Positions 21,500 to 33,245 of a stretch of DNA of 64,000 nt are shown piece by piece. The stretch is from Limnanthes douglasii subsp. nivea (taxonomy: Eukaryota > Streptophyta > Magnoliopsida > Brassicales > Limnanthaceae). The notes beneath the pieces were generated by a model, which searched no databases, was not told the origin of the DNA, and was given only the letters and a program-made list of their open reading frames with translations. Within the stretch, counting starts at the first letter, position 1; every line of letters starts with the position of its first letter. The stretch covers positions 333,225,215 to 333,289,214 of the forward strand of contig JAUPFV010000002.1 in the NCBI GenBank assembly GCA_036936605.1. The letters are read 5' to 3'. Both the position numbers and the translations under genes were made by a program.

Positions 21500-23080
21500 G
21501 ACCATGTTCATGTTTCTTCAAAAATCCTTTATCGGCCAAAACATTATTTAAAAACAAACAAACTCTATTTTACCAAAGATAAAATGAGTACAACTCGAAA
21601 ACAATTTTTCGAATGAAAAGAATTCCCGGTATGCTTTAGAATGCTCCAACTTGCTTACAGATATTGGAAGGTGTGCCATAGTCATCTCAAAAAATGAAAG
21701 AAAGACTAACAAATTTATAAGATGTACTGCTTAATAAATTTTGTTATTTAAGGTGGTTGATCGAGACATTTTGTCTTTCAAATTTGATATCGTCGAAACT
21801 TATTCTTTGAATATTGTTGTGTGACTTAATAATGATATAAATTATCAGGCACCTAAAGTAATAATATTAAGGTTGTTCGACGAGATTTGTAAACTTAAGA
21901 GATGAAATAATATTGTTTATAAATCTAAAGGACCATAACGCAATTTACGTTTTTTTATGTAAGTGTCTTCATGCTTACTTATAAATAGGCCAAGACACAT
22001 TTAATAAAGCTCTAGATTTTTACCGGTCGAAGTTTCTCTCTCTAGAATTCTTATATTGTAATTCTTCCTTAAACAACAATTTCTTTTTTCTTAAAACATG
22101 GAACCGATTTAATCAAATCAATCAAATATTTTAACACTTAACATGATCAAAGTTTTGTTGTTAAATATTCCTTTTGTGCAAAACATAGATAAGTAAAATC
22201 AAAGAAGTAAAAATCGAGAAAATTTGTGATTGTTCACTTAGATCGGTTCTTTGATATATATAGGATTCCTCTACAAAAAGATAATATTGTGGTGAAATGG
22301 TCTTAGCAAAGAAGTAAACATATTAATAATCGAAATGTCAAATTGTAATTATCAAATGAAATAATTGTAGGGACCTTGATAATTTCTAAAAAAATGTTCT
22401 CCAATTATCCATAAAACATGAAATATCTCAATAAAATAGAATAACTGCAGGAAACCATGGTCAACATACTCATATAAAAAATTATGATTGTTATCATAAT
22501 CAAATACAAAACCTTTCGAATAAGTATGAAGATTACAGATATACAATTCTAATATTTTTAAGCAATTAAAATATAAAAAATATCTGAGAACTTAACCGTT
22601 TTGCCAGACGTTTTTCTTTTGTTGCTAAGTCGAGGCTTTGCTAAGGCTGCCAAACTTAACCATGTTCTTGTAGTGGCGGAACCGTGGGTTGTTGATATTG
22701 ATTCGAGGCTTGCCAAAGCTGAGCCACGAATGAGCCAAACTAATCCATTGCCTTGCTGAGGTTGAGCCGTGGTTTGTTAAGGTTGAAATGAGATTTGTGA
22801 CCATCTCATTTTTCTTTCTCTCAACCTTTTCTTTATCTCAACCTCTTTTTCTCTCTCAAGTTTTCTTATATATTTTGGTGTATTTTTTGTTTTTGTTTTT
22901 TAAAAGCACTATATCATTTAGTATTCTATTGTTCCCACACGAGTGATCATTTCAAAGGTAAAAACATTAAAAACAAACACACGGACTTTTTGTTTGGATT
23001 ATGTCTACAAATATCTAAATTTTATTTTTGCTATTATGTGTTCATGACTTCTTGCTATGTTTATAAAAATAACCCAAACT
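21500..23080. other. no recognisable gene; short degenerate repeats
   Basis: AT-rich sequence with no ORF resembling a known family on either strand. Around 22625-22790 a phrase like GTCGAGGCTTTGCTAAGGCTG / GAGGCTTGCCAAAGCTGAGCC / TTGCTGAGGTTGAGCCGTGG recurs four or five times, which looks like a decayed short tandem repeat. Confidence 0.4.
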
Positions 23081-23084
23081 TTGT

Positions 23085-23545
23085 TTTGTTAGATGGCGGG
23101 ATACGTGGACTCTTTGATGTGTTTATGGTAATCATTTGTGATTTTGTTTTATTTAATGGTGGGGTATGTGGAATCCCGAAATGTTGAGGACTGCGTTTTT
23201 ATCCCATATTTTTATGTTTTGATTTTTGATTTGTTGTTTGAGTGATGTCAAATGTAATGAAGTGATCAAGTCTACCTTTTCATCCCGGACTTCATTTACT
23301 TGTTGTTTGAGAGGTGCTAAAAAACTTGAAGTGTTGAGGAATATGTTTTCATTTTAGACTTACTCGTTTTATTTTTTATTTATTGTTTGAGGGATACTAA
23401 AGGTCCCAACATGTTGAGGATTATATTTTCACACCATATATATATTTTTTGATTTTGAGTTTTTCTTGAAGGATGCCGAAGATCTAAAAAATGTTGAGTA
23501 CTATATTTTCATCATAGACTTAGCTTATTTGTTTATCCTTGGATA
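23085..23545. repeat. degenerate tandem repeat, unit about 110 bp
   Basis: Five imperfect copies share ATGTTGAGGA-T-TRTTTTCA, a CATA/CTTA-TTATTTT middle, and TTGTTTGAGGGATGCYAAAG (around 23155, 23245, 23330, 23410 and 23490). Copies are diverged and uneven in length. No coding frame survives across copies. Confidence 0.6.
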
Positions 23546-24400
23546 TTATATTTTAGAATTATCCTGCAAATGAGATAAAATTTGTGATTCATTTTGGCCG
23601 AAGCGAAAGTGGGATCATAGGGCAGATTCATATGAACTTTTACTTGTATGATCGGACACAAATATGAATAATAATAAGTTAGAAAACTTATATACGGCCA
23701 AGTCGGGATGTGTTAAGTCGCATTGGAACGTGATGAGTCGAGACTTAGATGATGTTGAGCTGAAGCTCACTCTGTCCATTATGAAAGTAATATGATAAGA
23801 AATGATTTTCTAAGAGTTTTTGACTCGGCCATCTTGGGATAAAGACCCCTTGTTTGAAATTAATTATATGATGTAAGACAAGATATAGGTAATGTCAGGG
23901 TCAAGCTAAATTCAGCCAAATTGGGTATAACCCTGCACAATTGTAATTTCACCTAGAAGTAATATAACCCATTTTTTGGGGACAAAAGTATTTTAGAAGT
24001 ATACAATGAGTTTTTACCCTAAAATCCACCCACTCCTTCACTAACACTCTTTCTCTCATTTTCCCTCTCTACAAAATCCGGCCAAGTAGTTCCTCCTTTG
24101 ACGACCTTTCAGTAGAATCTTCCTCCTTCAGCAAGCTCTTCTCCATTGATGGTGAAGAAATCCAACCTTCTTCATTATCCACCAAGGTGAGCCTTCTTGA
24201 CTTTGTTTTCCTTGAAGTTTCAGTTTCTTGATTTATAAAGTTGTTAGGTAGTTAATTATATTTTTGTTGTTGTTTTGAGTTAAATTGGTTGTGAAATTGA
24301 AAGGCTAATGTTAGGTTTTATGAATTTGGGTTCAATTTGGGATTTTTTTGGGGTTTCAGGGTATCATCTGGGTAGTTAGAGTTTGAAATTGATGGTTATA
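23546..24400. other. unrecognised region
   Basis: No conserved protein is visible. A pyrimidine-rich stretch at 24040-24190 (CTCTTTCTCTCATTTTCCCTCTC) followed by CACCAAGGTGAGCC resembles the leader and first splice site of a plant transcript or an LTR leader, but no downstream exon could be linked to it. Confidence 0.3.
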
Positions 24401-24404
24401 GGTC

Positions 24405-25170
24405 ATGTTCCTTGTTAGAATCGCGAGGAAGACGACCAGAACTGATGGTATCGAGCTTGCGCACCATCAATGCGTAACGTTGGGCCGAAGATGGACATTT
24501 TATGCACCATCAACCCAGCGCTACGCACCGATTGTGCAAGTTTTGTACACCATCGATGCATCTTGTAAGCACCAATGGTACATAACACCTACACCATAAG
24601 AGCGTAGCCGATACACCTATGGTGCACGACTGAATGTCTTTTTATTGTTCCAATTATTTTCAAAAAAAAATCTGATTTTTTGAGAGAAAATCTCTTTTAA
24701 GTTTTCTAAATTTTCCAACCTATTAAAATTGTTTTTTCGTGTTTATTTTTGTTGTTGTATAGTTTAGTTACTAATAACAGTTTCTTATGTTTATTTTACT
24801 GTTATTTTTTATTTAACATTTATTATTTGTTGACTTAGGTCGTCCGATATGCGGAAGGATCATGTGAGGGTTGGATCATCAAGATAGGTTGCACCACCAC
24901 CTTCAGGTCATCGTTCACTATCACTAGCGCATCGTTCACCATCACTAGCGCATCGTTCACCATCATCATCTCATCGTTCACCACCGCACATCGTGCACCA
25001 TATTCAGATTTGGCTACCGGTAGCACCAATGTTAGTGAGTTGCTAGAGAAGGAGAAGAACACTGTCGCTCAAAGAGTTGAGGTTCTTCGTACTATAAACA
25101 CCATCTGAGCAAAAGATGACTTGGATGATTTGAGGTTCTTCAATAAACAAGTGTTGCAGCTCACTGGTCA
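24405..25170. repeat. region of repeated GCACCAT/CATCGTTCACC motifs
   Basis: GCACCATC or close variants occur at least five times in 24460-24600. A short tandem array CATCGTTCACCATCACTAGCG (unit 21, about four copies, the last ones diverged) fills 24908-24999, and CATCGTGCACCAT follows. The frame after it (LLEKEKNTVAQRVEVLRTIN, about 25040-25105) looks like a short coiled coil. The same motif in reverse complement (GATGGTGC, GTGGTGCAT) returns at 25708-25835. The origin is unknown. Confidence 0.45.
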
Positions 25171-26400
25171 ATGACTATTCTTCTTGTTATATGACTTATT
25201 TTGGTTTTGCTTGTTTGATATTTTTATTTTTATCCAAGACTATATTTTTTTATTTTAGCACCATGATTTCTTTATGTTTTGTATTAAACCATAGATGAAT
25301 GGTTTGGTTATGTATTTGTGGATTATGTTATTTTAGTATAAGTTTTTTATCAATCACTACAGTTTCTTATCTTAACTTGACTACTTATGTTTACTCGAAT
25401 TAACATTTTGTAGCATTGAAAGTGAGTCAAACACTTAAATTTACTAAAACAATATACAGCAAAAAATATTTTATCAAGTCACAATATATTAAATTGTTAC
25501 AAAAATACTATGGTTTTGAATTCATACATGAAACAAACCAAAATATTACGAATTAATAAAAATCCTCCCTATATCCATCTATAACATCCTCGACCTATAA
25601 TTATAAATTAAAAAAAATCAAACTAAGTAAAACAAATGTAGCTCAAAAACATAAAATAAAAACTACTAAAATGAGCCACTTTATAACAGGTGACACTAAG
25701 AGTTCGAACCGATGGTGCTGAGGCCCTACTCCATGGGTTTAGGGCCCCAACGACGATGGCGCATGTGGGTAAAATCAGGCGTGATGCACGTATGTACCAC
25801 CGGTTTAACCCCACTGAGCCAGTGGTGCATATATGTATAAAGTGTGAATGTTTTCAAAAAATATTGTTTACCTTCTCTGGAGAGAGTGTAGCTCCTCCTC
25901 TAACGAGTGTAGCTCCCTAATAGAAATTCCATCCTCCGGTTGATGCATATCTTTGGTTGTGTTTTTTTTTATTAAAATGTAATAAGTTTTAAGGAGTTTT
26001 TTAAAGAACAAATTTAATATTAAATTGAAGGACAAGTTCAATGTTGAAGAACAAGTTGAAGGAGAGGTTAAAATATTGAAGAACAAGTTGAAGAAGATGT
26101 TGAATTTTTTTGGATGAGATTAACTATTTAGGTTGTGTTTGATGTTGGATGGGGTTTAAATTCACTTAGTGTTTTTTATTAACAGCAGTTTTGTAAATAA
26201 ATTAAATTTGGGGTTATATTTGGTAGGAACAAAATCAAAGATGAGTCGAATGTGGATTTTTGGTGGAATTAGACCTTATTTGGGTGAATTTAGATTGACC
26301 TATAATGTAAGACAGAAACAAAAAACAATAAATAAATATTGACTTTAACATTGATATAACATGTGATGAGATTGAAAACGTTTTATTAAGTATAGACATC
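25171..26400. other. no gene recognised
   Basis: AT-rich sequence. A run of AAGAACAAGTTGAAGGA-type repeats sits at 26005-26100. Sequence at 26129-26240 (GGTTGTGTTTGATGTTGG ... TATATTTGGTAGGAACAAA) resembles one end of a MITE, but no matching opposite end was found. Confidence 0.35.
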
Positions 26401-28600
26401 AATAAATCTCATAGGAATGATGGGTTCAATTCCAGTTTTTGTAAAATTATTTGGAATATAGCGGGTAATGATATCTGCTCTCGTCGTCGATAGTCTTCTT
26501 GGAATTCCACATCACCCTTATTGCTAAAAAAGACTCTCACATCTATGCCTCCGATTTTAGACCTATTATGCTGTACAATGTCCTTTATAAAATTATCCGT
26601 AAGATTCTGGCTAACATGACATATAGAATTTCTCGCTAATTTCATTGACAAGTCTCAATCGACTTTTGTGGTTGGAATAAACATCTCTCACAACATTTTG
26701 ATTTCCTAAGAACTCTTCAAGAGGTACTACTTTAACAACAAAGATGGAATGATTACTTTAAAAATAAACCTCATGAATTTTTTTACAGATGTTCGTTGTC
26801 ACCTCATTCTAGATATCTTTGTTACCATGGACTTCCTAGAGAACATGATCACTTGGATTATCCAATATACTGTCACCATCTCATATAGTATTAACATTAA
26901 TGGTGAACGACATCAGGAAATGTGACCCATTCTTTTTTTTTCGTTCTATTTATGAAAGTCTTATTGTACATTCTAAAAGAGAAAAACAATGACACGAATT
27001 TTAAATTTCGCTGAAAGTATCATAACCTCAAAATAGTGAACCTTTGTTTTATTGATTACTTAATGATTATTTGTCATCAAGACTTTGACACCGTTCTGAT
27101 TATCAAGAAGGTCTGAATGATTTTTTTTATCTCTCTCGAGTCCCTATGTCAGCCTGAAAAAATTCATATTTTCCTTTTAGGGATCAATCCAACCCTCAGA
27201 ATTGATCTTATCATAGGGTTTAAGGTCGGTTTTGTTCCAGTGAAATACTTGAAAATTCACTTTCTCACTAACCGATTTTCACACACTAACTTTTGGCCCC
27301 TCTATCATAGCATTAACTCATGTATTGGTTTTTGGACTTCCAAACATCTTTCTTTATGATGGTCATATTCATCTTATCAAATATGCTCTATTTGCTGGCC
27401 AGGTTTACTGGTAATCTATTTTTATTCTCTCATTTGAGGGTTCTTAAAAAACTCTTATAATACCTCTGTTGCTTCCTCTGTTCCGAATACGAGATAAAAA
27501 TCTTGGAGGCTAAGGTGACATGATCTATAGTCACATTACCCATGATGCAGGGTGGTCTTGAGATTCTTTATCTAAAAATATGGAATCATGCGACCGTCCT
27601 TAAACGATTGTGGTCCTTAATTACCAATAACAAAAACTATATTTGGTGCGACTAGAATATAACTGAGATCATTAAAAACAATAACTCATGGGCTTTAGAT
27701 CTTGGCTACTCCCTTTATGGACTTGGAGGAAACTTTTATGTCTCAAGCCTTTGGTTAGTAAATTATATAGGGTGACGATTGAAAATGCGGAAAACATCTC
27801 CTTATGGTACGATCTTTGGTTTCTGTTTTCTTCTTTTGCAACATATTACGAGCATGATATCATCCACAACGCAAGGTTAGACAAGAATCTTAAAGTTTCA
27901 GATATTATTAACAACTAGCTCTAAAACTGGCCAGCACATATTAGATCAGTAAGTGCTAGAAATCGCAGTAAACTCCACGAGATCAATAACCTCATCATTT
28001 TCCTTTATCCTCTCGCCAAGCTCTTCCATGACGTCCACTACTAGATTGTTAAGCGAGGCTCCGCCAAGTTCACTATCAAGGACACCTACAATGCCATATG
28101 TATGCTCATCCCCTGTGTCGGATGGACGGGGTTAGTATGGTATAACTTTAATATTCTTCGCCATTCCTTCATCCATTGACTTGTTGTCTAGGACAATCTG
28201 ACCATCGCGACAAGCTTTTGAGTTGGGATTTTAAAACTCCCCCAACTTGTGTCTTATTCAATTCTGGCTCTGAATCTATTAGTCATATTCTCTATGCCTA
28301 TAGCTTTTCTCAAATCATCTAGGGTTTTGAGAGTTCAAAGCTAAGATTCTCTTTAAGTAACAATAACAATTAGGTTTCTTGGTTTCAACAGGCTTCCAAC
28401 TAGCCTTCTTCCAGTTTACGCCACATATGGCATGCTTGCTTCAGTGCGATTGTCTACCATATATAGAGGGGGATGAATGATAGAATTTTTGGCACCTCTT
28501 CTACCCTTGCCTCTGTGGTATCTTATCGTATGTTTTCTGACATTCGTTTCATGTTCCTTTGCACCAAGATTGTATGGCCTGCCTAATCTCTATAATCTCT
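26400..28600 (+). mobile_element. L1-type LINE relic
   Basis: Scattered pieces in all three plus frames follow LINE order: SDFRPIMLYNVLYKIIRKIL (RT entry, about 26540-26605), GGLEILYLKIWNHATVLKRL (27550-27610), a segment around 27770-27900 with SLWYDLWF, then zf-RVT remnants (PTCVLFNSGSESISHILYAY, about 28237-28295) and a tail VVSYRMFSDIRFMFLCTKIV (28517-28577). The same tail occurs in the LINE at 61.3-63.6 kb (YRMLSDIRFRFLGTKVVWP), so both belong to one family. RT motifs are mostly gone, stops are frequent, and this is an old copy. No A-tail or target duplication was established. Confidence 0.75.
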
Positions 28601-29185
28601 AACTTAAGATTGTTTTGTTTTATCTTTCTTGTTTGCATTTAACCTTCTCTACCTGGTTTGTCTGCTGTTTTTGCTTGTATATTTTTCAAATTTGTTGTTC
28701 TGATTCGTTGATCTTTTCTATTTTTCGTTTTTCCATTTTATCTATGTTCCGATGGACTTATCATCGTACTATTTTTTTTATAGTTTTTAATACCACTCTT
28801 CGAAATATATTCCATATATTTGTGAAAATTATTTTTTATTTTTATTCGATATATTTTTAAAATAAAAATAAAACACTCCAATGCTATTTTGATTTATTAT
28901 TATATTATATAATTATCCTGTGGTATGAAAACAGGAAAAAAAATGCCGAAAGATCATTGGTTGTGACAGAAGACACCTGAAACACTGAAACAAGATCATA
29001 TAATTATTTATATATTTGCAATCTCATTCTTCAATTTGAACCCATTTCCAAAGAAGAAATTTGAATCCATTTCCAATTTTCATTATAGTCATAGTGTAAT
29101 ACATTTATACCCAACAAAATAAAATATACTGGACAATTCACTGCATTTAATAATTAATACTACTTAATCCCCAAAACCCAACAAT
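28601..29185. other. AT-rich spacer downstream of the annexin gene
   Basis: No coding sequence is seen. The right part (from about 29185 leftwards) should hold the annexin 3' UTR. Confidence 0.35.
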
Positions 29186-30421
29186 TTAAGAAACTGTGTT
29201 GGATGCTAAACAAAGAAGAAAATCTCTACAATTATCTGATACTACTGCATTATCAGATATTGCATCCTTCAGTTCAATTTCATATTTTTTCTCAAAAACT
29301 TTTCGAATTTTATCCATGTCTATCTCCGATCTCCTCACCATTATACGAATCAGTTTGCCTTTGTCAGCCGATGTCCCTTTTAAATTCGCATATAATTCCT
29401 GAAAAAAATGAAACAAGATTAAAATTTGATCCAATTCATTTAAATTAAACAGTAAAAAAAAATAAAAATAAAATACCTTTGCATAATACTTAGAAGGATC
29501 AAGCATGCATTTTATAACAACTCTCAAGGCATCTTCAAATTCAAAGAAGTTTCCTTTCTTGAGTGTCTGAAAAAAAAAGATAATATTTTTTATTAAAAAT
29601 GATTATGAATTTATGAAATTTTAAGGGTTAGTCTTACTTTGGTATAATCATGTCCATAAATATGTTTATAGCAAGAGAATGTTAATTTGAGTTGTGGAAT
29701 GCTTCTTTTGGTGAATATCTCAAGAAGAACATGTTCTTGAATAGCTCCTGAGTTTGCTTCTCCAGTTTCATAAAGTCTTTTGGCATCACATTTTGCTATG
29801 TGTTGGCTAATATCATCTTGGTGACCATTGTGTGATGCACCTAATGCTATAAGAATCTGCATTTTTTTCGCGAAAAAAAAGTAAAAAAATCAAACTTTTT
29901 ATTAAAATTAGTGAAAGGCAGATAAAAGATGTAACCTTTTGGTAAGAATGAGGAGGCTCAATTTTGATAATATCTTGATCAAGGTTTCTTCTATACTTTG
30001 TTCTATAATCCTGTTTAATAAGACGGATTCTACTTGATTTCGATCCCACGAAAATCTCGATAAGAGCTTTGAAATTCGTATCGCCGGATCGTTCGAGTGC
30101 TTCTCTTACTACAATTGTGTCACTCTCATGAGCATCAAGCATCAACATACACAAGCCTGTGTAAACCTCTCTTTCATTTTGCTGGTTTTGAAAATTTTGT
30201 ATTAGATCTTCTCCGAACAAGGCCTTATATGCTTCTCGGATTTGCTTGCATTCAAACCGGTCTCGACTCATGAAAATCGGGATCAGAATGTGTAAGTTGG
30301 ATAAGGAATCATGTATTTCTTTGCATTCGTTTTGGAAATTGTGGGTTGGAGATGTGGCCATAGTGAAAGGTGATTTGAAGTTGGGGAAATGGTTTACATT
30401 ATTTTGTGTTGATGCAGCCAT
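29186..30421 (-). CDS. annexin, divergent
   Basis: There are four exons, all phase 0: 30421-29936, 29856-29638, 29566-29477, 29398-29186, giving 335 aa. Annexins are calcium-dependent phospholipid-binding proteins of four ~70-aa repeats, and those repeats can be followed here: [20 protein letters not shown] (repeat 1), [20 protein letters not shown] (2), [20 protein letters not shown] (3) and [20 protein letters not shown] (4), ending [16 protein letters not shown]. The canonical type II calcium motif G-x-G-T is not intact. In repeat 4 the usual KGxGTD is KGTSAD, and repeat 1 lacks it altogether, replaced by [12 protein letters not shown]. An N-terminal extension of about 30 residues (Asn/Ser/Thr-rich) precedes repeat 1. 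All exons are open with good splice sites, so the gene looks intact but calcium binding is doubtful. Confidence 0.9.
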
Positions 30422-30712
30422 GATGTCTTGAAGGGCAAGTAAAGGATCTTTTAGCTTTTTGTAGGGCTCGTTTGGACTTCCTTGGGGGAGTGCAACATTA
30501 ATAAATAAATAATAAACAATAAAACTTTATACTTTTTTCGATTCCTTTTTCAAAATGAAAATGACATGGCATACATTATTAGAGTCGTGATGGGTCGGGT
30601 TTTAAATTTTCGGTTCGGTTCGTTTCGGTGCGGTTCATTTTCAGTTGCGGCTCAGTCATTCTGAGTTGGTTTGATGTGTTGGTTTCGATTTTATTTTGGT
30701 TCGTTTTTTTTA
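30422..30712. other. upstream flank of the annexin gene
   Basis: Presumed minus-strand promoter region. From 30590 a GGTTCGGTTCGTTTCGGTGCG simple-sequence stretch begins, typical of decayed AT/GC simple repeats next to plant SINEs. Confidence 0.35.
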
Positions 30713-30948
30713 GGGAACCCGCAGCCGCTACTCAGAGTGCAATGAGTGTAGATTTAGAGTGCAATGAGTTCGTACACGGTAAACCATCAGTCTGATGCGA
30801 TAGCTGCAAACCAACGCCAGAAGGTAAACTACACAAGGTGACAGGCTCAGCCGAGAAAGCGTATGTAGAGGGATTCAAACTTACGACATTTTGGTCTTAT
30901 TCATAAGAATGGCATACTCAACCAACTCGTCTAAGTCTTTCGGAAGCT
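30713..30948 (-). mobile_element. SINE-like element
   Basis: On the minus strand, a tRNA-like head GACGAGTTGGTTGAGTATGC (A-box position) is followed about 45 bp later by AGTTTGAATCCCTCTAC (B-box-like GTTTGAATCC), then CGCTTTCTCGGCTGAGCCTG and a non-A-rich 3' part. Length and the order of promoter boxes fit a tRNA-derived plant SINE. Ends and target duplication were not fixed. Confidence 0.6.
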
Positions 30949-31136
30949 ATTTTGGTTCGTTTTGATAGATTTGGTTTTGGATTATTCTGTTATCGGTGAC
31001 TGGGACTATTATTACAAAAACATTAAATTAAACTATAATTTGTTTTTATTTGTTTTAAATGATATCAAAATTAAAAATTAAGATTTAATTTTTTTAATGG
31101 ATTGTAATATAATGAATATGAAATAAATAAATAAGT

Positions 31137-31390
31137 TAATTTGTTTTATTTATTCGATTTTGTATTGGTTTTAGTGGTTTATCGTTCGATTTTGTACTGG
31201 TTTTAGTGGTTTATCTTTTTTTTTTTATTATATGGCTTATCGTTCGATTTTGTACCGGTTTTAATGGTTTATCTTTTCGATTATATTAATTTTACCGATT
31301 CGGTTTTTAACTAATTTTACCGATTCGGTTCTTAACTAATTTTACCGATTCGGTTCTTTATCGATCTCGATTCTCAAAACAAAATCGGGA
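31137..31390. repeat. two adjoining short tandem repeats
   Basis: TATCGTTCGATTTTGTACTG plus GTTTTAGTGGTT recurs three or four times at 31150-31275 (unit about 38). It is followed by TTAACTAATTTTACCGATTC plus GGTT (unit 24) in three copies at about 31287-31362. Confidence 0.75.
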
Positions 31391-32348
31391 TTAGACCATC
31401 AAAATTCGGTTTCATTCTTACAAGTAATATTCAGATTGGCAACTTTTAAAAACCATTAACAGCAGCAAGCAGGTAAGATAGTTATAGAGGCCATAGTTAT
31501 TTAAAAAAAAGTAAAAAAATTAGAGGATAAAACGACAATTATTTTGTAAATTCGATGCTTAAAAAATCAATGATTAAATTTATTACAATCGGTGAGGACA
31601 TCCACTGAAATTTCACCAATTTTTTGTCATAATCGATAAATGTTCATCAAAATTTTCAAATAAAAAAATTACACAATTTTTTTGGTTATACTCAGTAGAC
31701 CGACCACTTTTTAAAACCAAGTTTAATTTCACTAAAAGAGAAATGGAAGTAAAATAGAGAAAAATAGGAACTTTAAAGCGTGAGTAGAAAGTGACTCATG
31801 GGGGTGGCATGTGATGGATTTTGTTTGGTAGCTGATAGACTTTATGGTAATCCTACTAGACAATGAGTGTGAATGTCATCTCTTTTCACCAAATTTCTCA
31901 TCCCAATTTTTGATTTGCTCTCTTGTCATATTTTTCTCCTCTTTTCTTTCTTCTCAACTTTTGAATTGATGACAAAATAAATATTCGATTGAATTATGGT
32001 TTTTAGATAAAATCATGGCACACGCTTATCGCCTCTAACCATTTTGTTTGTGGAGTTTGAAAGGGTGCATTTGATCGGATCCGATTAACCGTTTGTTGAA
32101 AATTTGAGATTTTCAGAAGGTTAAATATATTGTTTTATAAATATTTTTTAATTTATTAGTACCTTTTGTTTTTTATGTCTTGTGTATAGCTTTTATATAT
32201 ATTTCAAGTTTTATTAAAATTGTGTATCATTATATTTATTTAATTTTTTTTAATATAATAAAAAAGTATGATTTTTATATTAATAAAAAAATAGAAGACT
32301 TACTCATTCAATAAATCTATTACGGATATAGATCTCAAAATTTTAAGA
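31391..32348. other. no gene recognised left of the MULE
   Basis: AT-rich, with no ORF of note. It ends at the 10-bp target duplication GATTTTATAC (32349-32358). Confidence 0.4.
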
Positions 32349-32358
32349 GATTTTATAC

Positions 32359-32680
32359 GGCTAAAAACCCTGGTTAGTCACCGGTGTTTGATACCTGTTG
32401 CACTCCTGCCAGTAAGTTTCATTTGTCCCCAAAACTAGTCACCGGTCTCCAAAAGCGTTGCATTTTTGCCATTAGCACGTACAAATTAACTAGGAATTGA
32501 CACGTGGCAGGCTAAAGTACTCAGCTTTGTTCCACATACGATCATCCTTTCTTTTCTTCCAAAAACACCCTTGGTAGTCATTTTACCTTATTTACTTTAA
32601 TTTTTACCTTTTACTCTTCGATTTCACCTGACCCACCCATCTTTATTAATTTCACACAAATAAAACCCACCCTTCACCAT
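32359..32680 (+). repeat. left terminal inverted repeat of the MULE
   Basis: It pairs with 39300-39621 in inverted orientation. Shared landmarks are TAGTCACCGGTGTTTGA, CCCCAAAACTAGTCACCGGT, GACACGTGGCAGGCTAAAGT and TTCACCTGACCCACC. It contains an ACACGTGGC (G-box/ABRE-like) motif and presumably the promoter of the plus-strand GRF gene. Confidence 0.92.
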
Positions 32681-32836
32681 CTAACCCTAATTTTCTTCAC
32701 TCACCATAGACAGCCTCCTGAATTCTCACAAACGCCAATTCTCACTTTCCACCATAATCACCTTCTGATATTCATTTCTTCTACAAACCCTTGCTACTGT
32801 ACTTTATCGAATTTTCTATCTTCAACCAACCTAACA

Positions 32837-33245
32837 ATGTCGACATCGTCCAGTACCTCAAAACACCCATCCAATTTAGGGTTTTGTAAATGTGGGCTAC
32901 CAAGCATAACGAAAACGACATGGACAGTCCCAAATCCTGGCAGGAGATTCAGTGGATGTTGTAATTACGGTGTAAGTTCGATTTGATAGTGAACCAGGTT
33001 TTTTATGGATTCATTGGTTATTATATTTCGTCACCTCTTAACTGATTTTTATTTATCAGAAAGGTCAATACTGCAAATACTTTAGATGGATTGATCCAGC
33101 GGTTAACAATAGGTCGCAGTCCGTGATTAACGATCTATTGAAGCAACGTGGAAAGATGGAAGCAGAGATTGAAAGGAAGAACTGGATAATTAGGGTTCTT
33201 ATTATATGTTTAGGTTTCCGTTTGTTGGTGATTGTGTGTTTTTAG
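32837..33245 (+). CDS. GRF-type zinc-finger protein with C-terminal hydrophobic segment, carried by the MULE
   Basis: Exons 32837-32971 and 33060-33245 (phase 0) give 106 aa. The GRF zinc finger is complete: CKCGLPSITKTTWTVPNPG, RRFSGCCNYG, then across the intron KGQYCKYFRWIDPAV. The CxC...C...C ligands and the N-P-G-R-R-F and Y-F-x-W-x-D residues are all present. A short coiled-coil-like helix follows (LLKQRGKMEAEIERKNW), then a hydrophobic stretch (IIRVLIICLGFRLLVIVCF) at the C-terminus, likely a membrane anchor. Small plant proteins of this layout (At4g04775-like) are multicopy and often of unknown role; GRF fingers bind single-stranded nucleic acid in proteins such as topoisomerase 3 and APE2. 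It lies inside the element, 478 bp from its left end, convergent with the transposase, and keeps an open frame while the transposase has decayed. Confidence 0.82.

Noticed and set aside
26409..26651. 80-aa minus-strand frame with a sensible composition
   Set aside because: The plus strand at this place matches LINE RT (SDFRPIMLYNVLYKIIRK), so the minus frame is a shadow.
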